Assembly: GCA_009991425.1 (NCBI GenBank)
Contig: JAACWH010000049.1
Span: 1-41,628, forward strand
Reading direction: 5' to 3'
Source: Leptospira sp.
Lineage (GTDB): Bacteria; Spirochaetota; Leptospiria; Leptospirales; Leptospiraceae
DNA length: 41,628 bases
Position numbers and translations under genes: made by a program. The notes under the pieces were generated by a model. That model saw nothing but the letters and a program-made list of their open reading frames with translations, was not told the origin of the DNA and ran no database searches. Positions within the stretch are counted from its first letter, which is position 1, and each line of letters begins with the position of its first letter. This document shows positions 1 to 8,693 of this stretch, one piece after another.

Positions 1-37
1 TTCTATAGATTAATCAGCAACATGAGAAAAGTTTAAA

Positions 38-205
38 ATGAAAAACTTGATAATTTGGAACATCGAAAATATGCCGACTGTCCTCTCTGATAAAACATTT
101 ATTTTAACAGGAACAAGCTCTGGAATCGGAATTGTCATAGCCTATGAGTTAGCAAAAAGAAATCCAAAAATAATTAATGTGAATAATTCAAAAATGAACA
201 GATAA
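38..205 (+). pseudogene. Truncated short-chain dehydrogenase/reductase (SDR) remnant, 55 codons
   Basis: An open frame of 55 codons carries only the first beta-alpha-beta unit of a classical SDR. It shows the nucleotide-binding glycine motif TGTSSGIG at residues 24-31, followed by a helix (AYELAKR) and the start of the second strand, and then stops at TAA. The usual family length is about 250 residues, so the catalytic Ser, the YxxxK motif and the substrate region are all missing. No ribosome binding site is visible before ATG 38; an internal ATG at 71 also precedes the motif. The next gene runs in from the opposite strand 25 bases later. I read it as a decayed or deleted gene. An intact SDR lies at 9232-9987, but I cannot show that the remnant derives from it. 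Confidence 0.6.
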
Positions 206-230
206 TAGTTTAGTATCTCTGAAATTTAAT

Positions 231-1781
231 TTAATCCTGATTTATCGTAAATGTCGAGATAGCTTGGGACTTGCCTTTGAGCACTAGACTTCCAATTTTT
301 TTGATATTGTAATTCTTATCTAAGGATTCCATAACTGCTTCTGAGAACATTATGTTTACATAAAACTTCTTGCAAGCCGACTCCAAACGAGAAGCAGTAT
401 TTACTGTATCACCAATAACAGTATATTCCATTCTCGTATGAGAACCAATATTACCTGCTATTACAAAACCTTTGTGGATTCCGATTCGAGTCTTCATAAG
501 TGGAAGTCCCTCCGATTCCAATTCTTCATTCAGTTTATTGCCAGCTTTTTGCATATCGATAGCACATTGGAGTGCCGCATCAGCTGCGAATTTCAAAGGG
601 ACTGGCATTCCAAAAATTGCTAAAATTGCATCTCCAATAAATTTATTTACAATTCCTCCATGGTTGCTAACACAATCTGACATAAGTCCAAAGTAGCGAT
701 TGAGCAGAGATACTACCTCAGCAGGTGTTCTATTCTCCGATAGAGTTGTAAATCCGGCAAGATCACTGAAAAGTATGACAGCTTCTGATTGTTCACCTCC
801 TAGCTTCATATTTCCACCTAACAAATAATCTCTAACACTTGGATCAACCATTCGTCCAAAGGTATCGTTTATCTTTTCTTTTTCTGCGAGTGAGATAGTC
901 ATTGAATTCATCGTAGAAGAAAGATTTCCGATTTCATCTCTAGTATCGACTAATATAATTTTATTAAAATTTCCATTACGAATTTCTTCGGCTTGCAAAC
1001 GCATTTTTTCTAAAGGAGAGCGGATTGATTTTGTTAAGAATAAAGTGATTATAAATATTATGATTCCAATTATTACAAACATGATTCCAATCTCAGAAAT
1101 CAAATTTCTCCCATAGACGTTCTCTCCATTGTTGTTAAATGTTTGAAGTAAACGAAATGTCATAAATCCTGGAAGTATGGAAATAGTTATTATATAAATA
1201 TAAAATCTCTGTTTTAAATTCGGTCTTAAGCCATCAGTTATTTCATTATATTCACTTCCTGCAAAAATTTTGGGAACCAATAATGTTCTTTGGAAATAAT
1301 CCAAAAGATAATAGGAAAATACAAAACTCGTGATTGCCATTGAAAAAGTCAGTAAGGTGGACTCAATTATCCAATTCCAGTCATTGGAAAAACCTCGCAA
1401 AATGATCTGAGACTCAAAACTTAAAGTCCCTATCACCCAAGAAAGTGCTGATATAAAACTAAAAAAAATAGGGATATTAATTAGTCGAACATAGGATGAA
1501 TTACTCATCTTAGATGTTTTCATCTCATCATAAATGGGTAGTAAATAAAATACCAAAAATAAAGTCATAAATGGAAATGGGAGAATATTTGATGTGATCA
1601 TAATGATAGCATCAGCTTGAACAATTTTTACGGATTCTTGAAATTCTGGCGAGATTAAGAACTGATTTAAAAAAGTATTGATAACAACTGTAGCTAAATT
1701 CGAGGCAAGAAAAAGTAAACCCATGACAAGGATACTTTTCTTAATAAATCTGATTTCTAATTGGTTAAGTTGTTTATTCAT
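231..1781 (-). CDS. Membrane-bound class III adenylate cyclase with HAMP domain
   Basis: This protein of 516 residues should make cAMP from ATP at the inner membrane. The N-terminal half (about 15-260) has about six hydrophobic segments, followed by a HAMP linker (about 255-310) and a class III cyclase domain (about 330-500). All key catalytic residues are visible: metal-binding Asp340 in FSDLAGFT and Asp384 in KFIGDAI, adenine-selecting Lys380 and Thr454 (in EYTVIGDTVN), transition-state Asn461 and Arg465. Lys/Thr at the two purine-specifying positions favours ATP over GTP. The integral-membrane N-terminus may sense lipid, redox or a small ligand; no ligand motif is recognisable. The gene stands alone between the SDR remnant and a long AT-rich spacer. 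A cyclic-nucleotide-gated channel at 22768-24075 is a possible downstream target. Confidence 0.92.
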   Translation of the reverse strand: MNKQLNQLEIRFIKKSILVMGLLFLASNLATVVINTFLNQFLISPEFQESVKIVQADAIIMITSNILPFPFMTLFLVFYLLPIYDEMKTSKMSNSSYVRLINIPIFFSFISALSWVIGTLSFESQIILRGFSNDWNWIIESTLLTFSMAITSFVFSYYLLDYFQRTLLVPKIFAGSEYNEITDGLRPNLKQRFYIYIITISILPGFMTFRLLQTFNNNGENVYGRNLISEIGIMFVIIGIIIFIITLFLTKSIRSPLEKMRLQAEEIRNGNFNKIILVDTRDEIGNLSSTMNSMTISLAEKEKINDTFGRMVDPSVRDYLLGGNMKLGGEQSEAVILFSDLAGFTTLSENRTPAEVVSLLNRYFGLMSDCVSNHGGIVNKFIGDAILAIFGMPVPLKFAADAALQCAIDMQKAGNKLNEELESEGLPLMKTRIGIHKGFVIAGNIGSHTRMEYTVIGDTVNTASRLESACKKFYVNIMFSEAVMESLDKNYNIKKIGSLVLKGKSQAISTFTINQD

Positions 1782-2030
1782 CGATTATTCCAATGGTTAA
1801 TTTATTTCTGAAAACTCTTTACACAAGGTTACTATGTTGACATTGATAGTCAAAATATTAACAAGAACTAAAGAATAATTAAATGGAAAAATAAATTTAA
1901 TTTAAATTAAAAAAAAACTATTAAGTATTTACATATTAAATATTCAATTGTCAATGAGGAGATGAGGTTTTAATAAAAAACAATAAAAAAATATATTAGA
2001 TTTTGAGAATTACAAAACTCAAATTCCAAA
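1782..2030. other. AT-rich intergenic spacer upstream of the cyclase gene
   Basis: These 249 bases contain no convincing gene. They are very AT-rich with A-runs around 1909-1918 and 1976-1990. A short dyad TTGAC-7-GTCAA lies at 1837-1853, about 55 bases upstream of the cyclase start. I could not assemble a convincing promoter with correct spacing around it. The left part serves the cyclase gene as its upstream region, the right part is the 3' region of the rhodanese gene. Confidence 0.4.
2002..2023 (-). terminator. Possible weak terminator after the rhodanese gene
   Basis: On the minus strand a short hairpin TTTGAG / CTCAAA with a 10-base loop lies 8 bases past the rhodanese stop codon. About 10 bases further on comes a run of T residues (plus-strand A-run 1984-1990). 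The stem is only 6 bp and AT-rich, so termination is plausible but not secure. Confidence 0.25.
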
Positions 2031-2426
2031 TCATTTCAAGCTACTATTCGCAGCAGCCTCTAAATCTGACAACCCACCTGCGTTCGTTACATCAGCAAAA
2101 CCACTCCGAAGTAAAATATCTCTAGCTGAAGCCGACCTTCCTCCAGATGCGCAGAAAAGAACAATAGGTTTATCATTAGGAATTGAGTTCAAGCTATTCG
2201 CAATTTCTGCTACAGGTATATTTACTGCTCCTGGATAGGAACCCATTGAATGCTCCATACTCGATCTTACATCGATAATATAAGCTCCTTCTGTAATTTT
2301 AGTTAAAGCTTGTTGAGCAGCACTTGAACCACCCAATTTTACATTTCTATTTGAAAATCTAAATACAAGAAAAATAGTTGATATAACCAAAGTTAATACC
2401 ATTATTGTTAAGCCCATTTTTTTCAA
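2031..2426 (-). CDS. Membrane-anchored rhodanese-like domain protein
   Basis: This is a 131-residue protein with an N-terminal hydrophobic anchor (about 6-24) followed by a single rhodanese domain (about 35-130). The active-site loop is CASGGRS with Cys92 present, so persulfide formation is possible. The DVR motif that opens rhodanese domains is at 52-54. The anchor without an obvious cleavage site suggests a domain facing the periplasm, where such proteins carry sulfur or take part in redox reactions; substrate unknown. A second, cytosolic rhodanese sits at 24118-24468. The gene is isolated, with 84 bases to the DUF1574 gene downstream of its start. Confidence 0.85.
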   Translation of the reverse strand: MKKMGLTIMVLTLVISTIFLVFRFSNRNVKLGGSSAAQQALTKITEGAYIIDVRSSMEHSMGSYPGAVNIPVAEIANSLNSIPNDKPIVLFCASGGRSASARDILLRSGFADVTNAGGLSDLEAAANSSLK

Positions 2427-2510
2427 TCCTTTTGTCCTCTAATATTTATCTAAATTAAATCTAATACGGTTACAATTAAAAACAATACTGGATCTTGTGA
2501 AGTATTAAAT

Positions 2511-3590
2511 TTAATATTTCTTAAGTTCCCTAAATATATAATCCGTATAATCTCGATAACATGCCGGAGACATATGACCCGAATCCGAAAAGAAATTACA
2601 ATTGTATTTTGGATCATCATTCATATTCCATAAGTCCACTTTATGTTCATTTTGAAATTTCATTACAGCAGGATACCAAAGATTGTATACAGTTGACTTT
2701 TCCTTCCCTCGAGTCTGAACCATTTCATTTTGAATCAAGGAATAATAAGGTCTAGATAATCTCACCCAAATTGCAGCATGTGGTATTTCCATTTGATCTA
2801 ATATTTGATATGAAAGATTCAGGAAATACATAGGTTGATCTTTGAAATGAAAAGGTACCATATAAGAATGAAAATCACCCCAAGATGATTTCTTAAGCAT
2901 TTCCTCAGGCATGACACCTGCCGAACTTCCCGGAGTCATTGCCGATCCCTTCCCTTCTTTCAAGCTCTTCTTTAATCCAGCTCGCAATTCACGATAGCTT
3001 TTTAGAATTGCAAAATCATCTTTCACTCTAGCAAGGACTGTTGCCATCTTAGGTCTATAATGGTATGTCTTGAACATTCTTTTGGCAAGTAAGGTTGAAA
3101 TTTCAGAAGTAGAATACTTATTTGCATGCCTGAGTACAAAAGATACGCTCAATCCATTTGTAAGCACATCATCCAAACTAATTACAGCTGCCGAGTTATA
3201 AGCCTCTACCGACTGATCCACAAGAACAAAGTCAGGTCTTATATTGTCCTCTTGGAATCTCTCCAACCAATACAGAGTATAATCAGGAGTTCCACCTGGG
3301 ACTGAAAAATTAAAGAGAGTCCAATCTTTGTACTCAGATTCAATATAATCATTTTCAAAAAGCAAGGCTCTTGATGTACCAAAATAAACTAATACTTTTC
3401 TGCGATCTTCTTGCTTCAAATAAGATTGAAGGTCTTTATATAGTTCTTCTTTCTGGGAATAATTAATTTCAGACATTGTTTTAGAAAAATATGTCTGTAT
3501 ATTCTCAGATAACAATACCTTATCAAGAACAAATGCTAATAATAAAGCTAAGAAAGGAGCGAGTAAGAATTTATTTTTTATTATATCCAT
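2511..3590 (-). CDS. DUF1574 family membrane-anchored protein (SGNH-like), partner of the MBOAT gene
   Basis: The protein has 359 residues when started at the ATG at 3590. It has an N-terminal membrane anchor (about 8-25) and an extracytoplasmic domain whose first strand ends in FGTSRALLF, resembling the block I Gly-x-Ser motif of SGNH/GDSL hydrolases. This matches DUF1574, a family expanded in Leptospira. Its start lies one base beyond the stop of the upstream MBOAT gene, so the two are probably translated by termination-reinitiation. Longer starts at 3623 or 3641 would overlap the MBOAT gene; a purine-rich GGAGGAG lies about 22 bases before 3590, so 3623 is not excluded. By analogy with AlgI-AlgJ/AlgX pairs it may pass or remove acetyl groups on an extracellular glycan. 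That function is inferred. Confidence 0.75.
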   Translation of the reverse strand: MDIIKNKFLLAPFLALLLAFVLDKVLLSENIQTYFSKTMSEINYSQKEELYKDLQSYLKQEDRRKVLVYFGTSRALLFENDYIESEYKDWTLFNFSVPGGTPDYTLYWLERFQEDNIRPDFVLVDQSVEAYNSAAVISLDDVLTNGLSVSFVLRHANKYSTSEISTLLAKRMFKTYHYRPKMATVLARVKDDFAILKSYRELRAGLKKSLKEGKGSAMTPGSSAGVMPEEMLKKSSWGDFHSYMVPFHFKDQPMYFLNLSYQILDQMEIPHAAIWVRLSRPYYSLIQNEMVQTRGKEKSTVYNLWYPAVMKFQNEHKVDLWNMNDDPKYNCNFFSDSGHMSPACYRDYTDYIFRELKKY

Positions 3591-3591
3591 T

Positions 3592-5073
3592 TTAAAATTT
3601 GTAGTAAATGAACTCTCCTCCATCTTGTGATAGCATAGCAAGCATTAGAATTGTAACAGCTCCGAGAACAGGCATCAACCAAGAATCATGCTTACGGAAT
3701 TTATCTAATATTTCTGGTGAGTATTGAACCCAATGAAATAGTACCATTACCGTAAACATATAAGAAACCCTTTCTAAATTGGAAATTTTTTCCATAAAGA
3801 AAAAGTCGTCTCCTCCAACTAAGGCACCAGCATGGATTACCCACTGGCTGGAACCAAGAGATAGAGATTCTAAGATAAAATCACTTGAATTTGTAATTAA
3901 ACCATGGAAGAGAAGAACCATAGAAGAGGCATCATTGGATCTAAACATTAAACCACTAATTGAGAATAATACAAAAACGATTCCTGCTTTAAATACTTTC
4001 AAAGGAAAGCTTTTCTTGGGAGTAAGAGGAATCTTATACTTATCTTCCAGCATTCTCTCAGCTGATAAAATCACTCCCCAATAAAATCCCCAGACTACAA
4101 AAGTATAATCAGCACCATGCCAAAAACCACCTAAGGTCATTGTTATGATTAAATTAAAATATCCATGCCATTCAGAAACTCGTGAGCCACCTAATGGAAA
4201 GTATATGTAATCTCTTAACCAAAAGGAAAGGGTTATATGCCACCTTTTCCACAACTCACTGCCTGAGGTGGAAAAGAATGGTGCTTTAAAATTTTCAGGA
4301 ATATCAAATCCCAAAAATAGAGCAACTGACCTTGCCATATCGGTTAAACCTGAAAAATCACAATATACTTGAATAGAATAGCATATACCTGCCATAAAAA
4401 GTGAGTAGCTATCATAAATTCCGGGTTCTGCGAAAATAGGCTGGATTGTTGTCGAGATGGGATCTGCGACTAATACTTTTTTGATTAAACCTGACATCAT
4501 CAAATAACTAGCACGGTACAATTTGTCTTTATCTGGTTTTAGATTCGATAGATTTGGGAAAAATTCACCCATCCGCATAATTGGCCCAGCAATCAAAACT
4601 GGAAAGAAAACAACAAAAAGATAAAAATCAAAAATAGAAACAGGTATCGCTGGAGGATTTCTCTTGGTATCAACAGCCGCAGCAATCATCTGGAAGCTAT
4701 AAAAACTGATTGCCATAGGCAGTGCAATTTGAATTCTACTAGTGATGTCTTCGAAAAAAGGATAACCTGTAGCATCAGCTAGGACTCTATTAAAGAAATA
4801 AAAATATTTGAAAAATCCTAAATTTAAAATATTGAGTATAACTGAAGTTCTTAGTGGCCATTTTTTATCTTTAAGATTAATAATTAAGCGATATAAGCCG
4901 TAGTTGATTCCAACAGTTATTAAGAAATGAAAAGATAGCGACAAAGAAAAAAAGGAGTAGAAAACAATTCCAGCAAGCAATAAAAAAGCTTTGCGATTCT
5001 TTTCGGGAATACTCCAATATACAATATAAACGAAGGAAAAAAAGAAAAGAAATGAAATAGAGTTAAAGAGCAT
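3592..5073 (-). CDS. MBOAT family O-acyltransferase (AlgI/DltB type)
   Basis: A 493-residue polytopic protein of the membrane-bound O-acyltransferase family. The diagnostic region is visible: CDFSGLTDMARS, then ELWKRWHITLSFWLRDYI with the conserved Trp-His, and GGFWHGADYTFVVWG holding the catalytic His. About ten or more hydrophobic segments cover the whole length, as in AlgI (about 500 residues). These enzymes move acetyl or acyl groups across the inner membrane onto polysaccharide, D-Ala carrier or peptidoglycan. The gene is directly followed by a DUF1574 gene that probably forms the extracytoplasmic partner. The substrate may be O-antigen or another surface glycan, but nothing in the window fixes it. 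Confidence 0.9.
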   Translation of the reverse strand: MLFNSISFLFFFSFVYIVYWSIPEKNRKAFLLLAGIVFYSFFSLSLSFHFLITVGINYGLYRLIINLKDKKWPLRTSVILNILNLGFFKYFYFFNRVLADATGYPFFEDITSRIQIALPMAISFYSFQMIAAAVDTKRNPPAIPVSIFDFYLFVVFFPVLIAGPIMRMGEFFPNLSNLKPDKDKLYRASYLMMSGLIKKVLVADPISTTIQPIFAEPGIYDSYSLFMAGICYSIQVYCDFSGLTDMARSVALFLGFDIPENFKAPFFSTSGSELWKRWHITLSFWLRDYIYFPLGGSRVSEWHGYFNLIITMTLGGFWHGADYTFVVWGFYWGVILSAERMLEDKYKIPLTPKKSFPLKVFKAGIVFVLFSISGLMFRSNDASSMVLLFHGLITNSSDFILESLSLGSSQWVIHAGALVGGDDFFFMEKISNLERVSYMFTVMVLFHWVQYSPEILDKFRKHDSWLMPVLGAVTILMLAMLSQDGGEFIYYKF

Positions 5074-5157
5074 TGTTAAGGTTGACTATTTTAAAATACT
5101 TTGGAAATTAACCGAAATCTTGTCAATCTCTTCTAAATTCTTTCAAAAAAGGGAAAA

Positions 5158-5952
5158 ATGCATAAATCATTACTTATTATACTAAGTTTCATCACAGTTT
5201 TAACTCTATCTCTTTTCACTGAATCAAATACAGAGAATATTGGGGTTAAGAAAATAATTGTGAAAAAGGGGGAGACTCTTTCTGTTATCGCAAAAACACA
5301 TCTATCGAATCCTAGCCGTTGGAGAGAACTTCTCAAATACAACAATATTCCCAACCCGAATCTGATTCGCCCAGGCCGCGAATTATTAATTCCAGCCCAT
5401 TTAGGAAAAGAACCGATTGCCTCAGCAGATTTTATCAAGGGAAATGTAGATTACAAAGAAGGAGAAGGAAGCCAAGAGTGGAATAGCTTAAAACAAAAAC
5501 AAGGACTCTTTCCGCTGGATACAGTTCGTACTCTTTCTAATGCTAAAGTTGACCTTAATGTTCAAGGAACTGGATTGATTCGAGTACATGAAAATACTTT
5601 AGTTCAGATCAATGCACTAAAATCAGAAAAGGACCCTCCTTCTATTTTTTTGAGAAAGGGTAGTATTGATGCCTTTGTATCAAAACTTATAAAAACATCT
5701 GCACATAAACAAATAGAAAAATTAAGAATCATAACTCCATCATCCATAGCAGGCGTTAGAGGAACAGAATTTCGAATCGACCTAGATCCAAAAGAAAATT
5801 CAACAATCTCTTGCTTTGAAGGCCTTGTTGAAGTTTCAGCTGAAAATAAAACAGTAGATGTTCCCCAAGGTTACGCAACTTTTGTGGAAAAGGGAAAGGC
5901 ACCTTTGGAACCATTCAAGATTCCTGATCCTCCTAAAATAACGAAAGAATAG
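5158..5952 (+). CDS. Exported LysM and FecR domain protein
   Basis: This 264-residue protein starts with a signal peptide (about 1-22), then a LysM motif (about 33-80: KKGETLSVIAKTHL, NNIPNPNLIRPG, LLIP) for peptidoglycan binding. A FecR-type domain follows (about 100-240), with the typical DTVRTLSNAKVDL and ITPSSIAGVRGTEFRI stretches. A purine-rich AGGGAAAA lies right before the ATG at 5158. It probably sits in the periplasm bound to the cell wall. The LysM-FecR pairing recurs in spirochaetes, but its job is not established. It is the first gene of a close plus-strand run with an OmpL47-type gene (16-base gap) and a SpoIIE phosphatase, so it may feed an envelope signal to the phosphatase. 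Confidence 0.85.
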   Translation: MHKSLLIILSFITVLTLSLFTESNTENIGVKKIIVKKGETLSVIAKTHLSNPSRWRELLKYNNIPNPNLIRPGRELLIPAHLGKEPIASADFIKGNVDYKEGEGSQEWNSLKQKQGLFPLDTVRTLSNAKVDLNVQGTGLIRVHENTLVQINALKSEKDPPSIFLRKGSIDAFVSKLIKTSAHKQIEKLRIITPSSIAGVRGTEFRIDLDPKENSTISCFEGLVEVSAENKTVDVPQGYATFVEKGKAPLEPFKIPDPPKITKE

Positions 5953-5968
5953 TTATGTTGGTTTATAG

Positions 5969-6862
5969 ATGAACAAATTTTTAAAAACAATTTCTTTATT
6001 AGTTCTCTTAAGTCCTTTTCATTTCATTTATGCAACAATGGAATTCATCATTGAATCAGATAAAGAGAGACAATATGAAATTGAATTTTTTACAAATGGA
6101 AAGGAACCTCAAAATGAATTATTCCAAGGAAATAATTATAAGAAAGAAGAGCCTATTTCATTTGATTCATTCAGAATTAGAACCATTGGTCCTTATAATT
6201 CAAAAGGCTTTTGGTCCGAATATAAAAGTGTTAGTGATTTTACCAAATCGAATTCAATCTCAAGTATTAAGTTGGAAGATAAAAAACCAGTTAAATCAGA
6301 TGAAGTATTTATTGTTTTAGAAGAAAAAGGTCAAAAGACATTTTTTTTGAATGGTGATAAGGTTGGATTTGAAATTTCTAAATCAAAAGTTGGAATCGAA
6401 AAAACCTATTATAGACTAAACGGCGGAGAATGGAATACTTATACTGAGCAAGGTTTACGATTTATCAAGGATGGAGAATATCAAATGGATTACTATTCTG
6501 TAGATAGAATTGGGAATAAAGAAACTACTAAATCGGTGAACTTTGTAGTGGATATCATTGCTCCACAAACTGAATTAAATTATATTAAGCCTGAAAATAT
6601 TTTATTTCCAAAGGGATATATCTCTGGAGAAACAAAAATTCAATTCATTGCTAGAGACGAAGTGAGTGGAATTGACTATACAAATTATCGATTTGTATGC
6701 AATAATGGCAAAGTAACTGAATTCAAGAAATTTCTCGAACCTGTAAGTATTAAGCAGCCTATTGATTATTGTAAATCTGGATTTCAAATCCAATTCTTTT
6801 CTGTAGATAAGGTCGGGAATAGGGAGGATTTGAGAACTTTCTTATTTTCTTACATTGAATAG
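5969..6862 (+). CDS. OmpL47-type repeat protein, exported
   Basis: A 297-residue protein with a signal peptide (about 1-23). Its C-terminal half has two copies of a repeat in which a Tyr-rich strand is followed by NGGEWNTY, an FIKDGEYQ-like turn, and YYSVDRIGNKE. The second copy ends in FFSVDKVGNRED. This aromatic/GN pattern is that of the OmpL47-type domain found in leptospiral surface proteins; its beta-sandwich character resembles bacterial Ig-like folds. The domain name says beta-barrel, but I see no clear amphipathic barrel strands, so outer-membrane insertion is unproven. It lies between the LysM-FecR gene and the phosphatase gene, with tight spacing on both sides. Confidence 0.7.
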   Translation: MNKFLKTISLLVLLSPFHFIYATMEFIIESDKERQYEIEFFTNGKEPQNELFQGNNYKKEEPISFDSFRIRTIGPYNSKGFWSEYKSVSDFTKSNSISSIKLEDKKPVKSDEVFIVLEEKGQKTFFLNGDKVGFEISKSKVGIEKTYYRLNGGEWNTYTEQGLRFIKDGEYQMDYYSVDRIGNKETTKSVNFVVDIIAPQTELNYIKPENILFPKGYISGETKIQFIARDEVSGIDYTNYRFVCNNGKVTEFKKFLEPVSIKQPIDYCKSGFQIQFFSVDKVGNREDLRTFLFSYIE

Positions 6863-6872
6863 TTTTTTTAAA

Positions 6873-8693
6873 ATGTCAAAGTTAAACCAATTCAGAGTCA
6901 GACTTCAATCGAAATTTTTTATTTACTATTTAATTCTTTTTTCCTTATTCTTTACTTTGCCTCTTACTGTTTTTTCCTTATTTCTCGTTCAAAATGTTTA
7001 TTATTCTCTTATAGATAAAGAAGAAGATGAGCTATTAGTAAAATCAAAAGCAATTTCAGCTAGTTTAGAAAGTTCCATTAAGGACAGAATCTATCCTTCA
7101 AAGAACTCAAAAGAATGGGTAAGTACATATAGAATACCTAATAACCAGAAAACAAATTTGGAACCTATTTTAAAAATAGTTTGGGAGAATGAGAATCCAT
7201 TTTTCTACTTTCAGAGAAATGTAGCTAGTGATATTGAAATTTGGAAATTTCGAGCCGATTTTCTAATCGATAAAATGTTAGATTCTGATTTAACAAGTCC
7301 AAATGAAATTATAATCACACTTAATAATATTGATCAAAAAGGTATTTCTAGTGTAATAGAAGACAATTTTCAAATCAATCAAACTTGGAGGAAAGCTATT
7401 GAAGGAAATAAAAATCTAAATTTTCTTTCTTTATTTAGAAAATCTAGTGATTCGCATTTCGTAATTTCTTCTCGAATGCCGACTTTACCATTTCATCTAA
7501 TTATAATTAAATCCAAAGACGATATAGTATCTAAAGTTCGTAGTGGATTAATCAGAATTGGAATAAGCTTTATTTTAATTTTAATATTCGTCACAGCAGT
7601 ATCCTACTTTATCGCGCGTTATATGGCTGAACTCAAAAAGGAAAAAAATAAATTGAGTTCTTTTGTCAATAACCTTCCAATTGGTGCAGCAATTGTAACA
7701 AAAGACCTCAATATAATAGCTTCGAACAAAATTTTAAATCGAATTTTTGAGGAAAATGTAGACTTACAAAACGAAATCAACAAAGACTCTCAATTTAGAA
7801 TTAACACATCCAAGAAAGATGGTTCAATGAAATATGTATGGGAAATTCAAAGAAAGAAAACATGGGAAGTTACTTTATCGCCTTGGTATGGAGAAAAAGA
7901 TGAACCTGAAGGTTACTCGATTATACTTAGAGATCTCACTGCTAAGAAAATTATGTTCGAGCAGGAGATGGAGATGGCAAAAGCCATCCAGGAAGAATAT
8001 CTACCAAATGATAATGCAGATTTCATTGGTTTAAAATTTAAAGTATTTTATAAACCTTATTACCAAGTGGGTGGCGATTATTATGATTTCATTCAATTAG
8101 ATCAGGACAGATATCTCTTCGTTATGGCAGATGTAATTGGACATGGATTACAAGCTGCTATGATGATGACTGTTGTAAAAGTACTTTTCCTTCAGATAAC
8201 TGCAACTAGCAATGATTATTTAGATATTCTAAAAAAATTAGCTGTTAGCGTTCGAGAGAATCTTCCACCTGGTAAGTCTATAGTTCCCTTACATTTCATT
8301 GTATTCAATGTAAAAGAAAAAAAAATCGACTATGCTAATGCTGGTCACCCAGGACTTTTCTACCAAGAAAACAAATACAAGAAAGATATTCAATTATTTG
8401 ATAAACTAAATCCTGTATTAGGATTGCAACTTTCACAAGATAGATACACAAAAATCATTACATTAAATTATCAAGAAAATTCAAGATTCTTCTTATTTAC
8501 AGATGGTTTAATGGACGTTATGAATAATTCAAGTGAGCCATTTGGAGAGGAAAAAATTCAAGAATTTGTTACAAACAATGGTCATCTGTCAATCAATGAA
8601 TTTTCAACTAAACTAGAAGCCGAAATTCTATCTCATTCAGAAGGAAGAAGATACCCTGATGATATTACTTGGTTTGTTATTGATGCTGAGTAA
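6873..8693 (+). CDS. Sensor protein with PAS-like and SpoIIE-type PP2C phosphatase domains
   Basis: This protein has 606 residues from the ATG at 6873; a TTG at 6855 would add six residues and overlap the previous gene. The order is: TM1 (about 14-40), an extracytoplasmic sensor of about 180 residues, TM2 (about 220-242), a PAS-like domain (about 260-355), and a SpoIIE/RsbU phosphatase domain. Metal-binding acidic residues are all present: GGDYYDF, ADVIGHG, FTDGL and DDIT near the C-terminus. Such enzymes dephosphorylate anti-sigma-factor antagonists in partner-switching. No antagonist or kinase gene is next to it. It likely receives its signal from the two exported proteins encoded just upstream. 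The last 17 bases overlap the convergent YacP-like gene. Confidence 0.9.
   Translation: MSKLNQFRVRLQSKFFIYYLILFSLFFTLPLTVFSLFLVQNVYYSLIDKEEDELLVKSKAISASLESSIKDRIYPSKNSKEWVSTYRIPNNQKTNLEPILKIVWENENPFFYFQRNVASDIEIWKFRADFLIDKMLDSDLTSPNEIIITLNNIDQKGISSVIEDNFQINQTWRKAIEGNKNLNFLSLFRKSSDSHFVISSRMPTLPFHLIIIKSKDDIVSKVRSGLIRIGISFILILIFVTAVSYFIARYMAELKKEKNKLSSFVNNLPIGAAIVTKDLNIIASNKILNRIFEENVDLQNEINKDSQFRINTSKKDGSMKYVWEIQRKKTWEVTLSPWYGEKDEPEGYSIILRDLTAKKIMFEQEMEMAKAIQEEYLPNDNADFIGLKFKVFYKPYYQVGGDYYDFIQLDQDRYLFVMADVIGHGLQAAMMMTVVKVLFLQITATSNDYLDILKKLAVSVRENLPPGKSIVPLHFIVFNVKEKKIDYANAGHPGLFYQENKYKKDIQLFDKLNPVLGLQLSQDRYTKIITLNYQENSRFFLFTDGLMDVMNNSSEPFGEEKIQEFVTNNGHLSINEFSTKLEAEILSHSEGRRYPDDITWFVIDAE

Noticed and set aside
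1837..1853. TTGAC-7-GTCAA dyad as the operator or promoter of the cyclase gene
   Set aside because: Arms are only 5 bases, and no properly spaced -10 could be found; kept only as a note in the spacer entry.
3779..4084. Plus-strand ORF opposite the MBOAT gene
   Set aside because: It is antisense to the conserved MBOAT domain and lacks a start signal.
5133..5438. Minus-strand ORF opposite the LysM-FecR gene
   Set aside because: It lies antisense to a recognised LysM domain and shows no motif of its own.
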